Origin: Paracoccus lutimaris
GTDB lineage: Bacteria; Pseudomonadota; Alphaproteobacteria; Rhodobacterales; Rhodobacteraceae
Direction: 5' to 3'
Assembly (NCBI RefSeq): GCF_003337565.1
Contig: NZ_QPJL01000021.1
Location: forward strand, 1-61,578
DNA: 61,578 bases
Position numbers and translations under genes: made by a program. Of the stretch, positions 61,277 through 61,578 are shown in pieces. How positions within the stretch are numbered: position 1 is the stretch's first letter; the number at the start of each line of letters is the position of its first letter. Below the pieces are notes generated by a model. That model made no database searches. It saw nothing but the letters and a program-made list of their open reading frames with translations, and was not told the DNA's origin.

Positions 61277-61489
61277 TTAAGAAACGATTTTAAATGCTAG
61301 CCATACAGGGTTCTTCTCGCTGCCTATCCGGAATGAAATCTCTGCTTCTTTACAGATTTCGTCAAGATGCGAGACGAAATTATCAGGATTTCTCGGTTCC
61401 TCTCGAGGTGCTATTATCAGGCAGCCCACTCTTTTGTCTGCTTCGTCCTTCTTGATATCTCGGGCATCCTTGTGTGCTTTTTCTAGGTC
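61277..61489 (-). pseudogene. C-terminal remnant of an unrecognised gene next to an IS5-type element
   Basis: About 70 codons in frame (DLEKAHKDARDIKKDEADKR, then VGCLIIAPREEPRNPDNFVS and HLDEICKEAEISFRIGSEKN) ending in VWLAFKIVS. The sequence is lysine/glutamate-rich and A+T-richer than its surroundings, so it looks foreign. The upstream part of the frame runs straight into IS5-like sequence, so the gene was probably truncated by insertion. No family recognised with confidence. The fold could be a nuclease-like or sensory domain, but this is a guess. Confidence 0.5.
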
Positions 61490-61577
61490 ATGTTGACAAA
61501 TGGCGGAGCCAGAGGCGGATCGACGTGATATCGATGAAGCCAAGGAAGCTTTCGGCGGTCTTGTCGTAGCGGGTGGC
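61488..61577 (-). mobile_element. 3' end of an IS5-family (IS427-like) transposase gene, running off the window
   Basis: The minus-strand frame encodes ATRYDKTAESFLGFIDITSI, then RLWLRHLST and a stop at 61488-61490. The RYDKTAxSFLGFxxIxSIRLW(L/I)R ending is the common C-terminus of IS5-family DDE transposases (IS427 group). Only about 29 residues are in the window. The terminal inverted repeat should lie shortly after the stop, toward 61470, but I cannot delimit it. Confidence 0.7.
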
Positions 61578-61578
61578 G

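Overview
The window looks like part of the chromosome of a Paracoccus-like member of the Rhodobacteraceae (Alphaproteobacteria). The evidence is the very high G+C coding style, a trgB-cysK pair, MipZ, LpxI instead of LpxH, a lipoyl-bearing pyruvate dehydrogenase E1-beta, a COQ10/RatA-type START protein, and the gene order ffh - chorismate mutase - rpsP - rimM - trmD - rplS - rpmE. The genus is an inference from gene content; no 16S gene is present.

Left end (1-9839) is accessory DNA. It opens with what looks like the terminus of an IS21-family element, abutting the C-terminal half of a large serine recombinase. A small helix-turn-helix gene follows, then a convergent DUF3883 gene. Next is a self-contained integrated element of about 7.5 kb (2288-9763) with 14-bp direct repeats at its ends; the right-hand copy is the 3' end of an intact tRNA-Ser(CGA) gene. 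The element carries a P4-type tyrosine integrase, a coupled small ORF, an AlpA-like regulator, a primase-polymerase/RepA-like helicase, and a cluster of short repeats plus an 18-bp palindrome that resembles an iteron origin. It also has several unrecognised small genes and a tail-anchored coiled-coil protein. I see no capsid, portal or terminase gene, so it resembles a replicating satellite or minimal integrative element.

The rest (about 9.84-61.1 kb) is core chromosome. In order it holds: trgB-cysK and an MscS channel with DUF3772; NIPSNAP, AI-2E transporter, gyrA, dsbB and DedA; a zinc metallopeptidase, a lipoprotein and a COQ10/RatA protein; an HAAAP amino-acid permease, an M48 peptidase and two overlapping EamA transporters; a LysR regulator divergent from an azoreductase; the ffh-to-rpmE translation/secretion cluster; mipZ; an RND efflux pair; and the pdhA-pdhB-pdhC operon with a DivIC/FtsB gene. 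It continues with an M20 peptidase, small membrane proteins, a lipase-like hydrolase, hyi and DUF1285. Last come a tightly overlapping MoxR-DUF58-BatA-DUF4159-membrane protein operon, the lipid A operon fabZ-lpxA-lpxI-lpxB, ridA and a TauE/SafE permease.

The right edge (after about 61.2 kb) turns A+T-richer. It contains the C-terminal remnant of an unrecognised gene next to the 3' end of an IS5-family transposase that runs off the window, so the core block is bounded on both sides by mobile DNA. Most operons are packed with 4-bp stop/start overlaps, implying translational coupling. The observations most worth following up are the tRNA-Ser island with its candidate origin and arm-site repeats, the near-identical lipoyl-domain DNA in pdhB and pdhC, the split BatA/DUF4159 gene and the Ala at the GyrA quinolone position.
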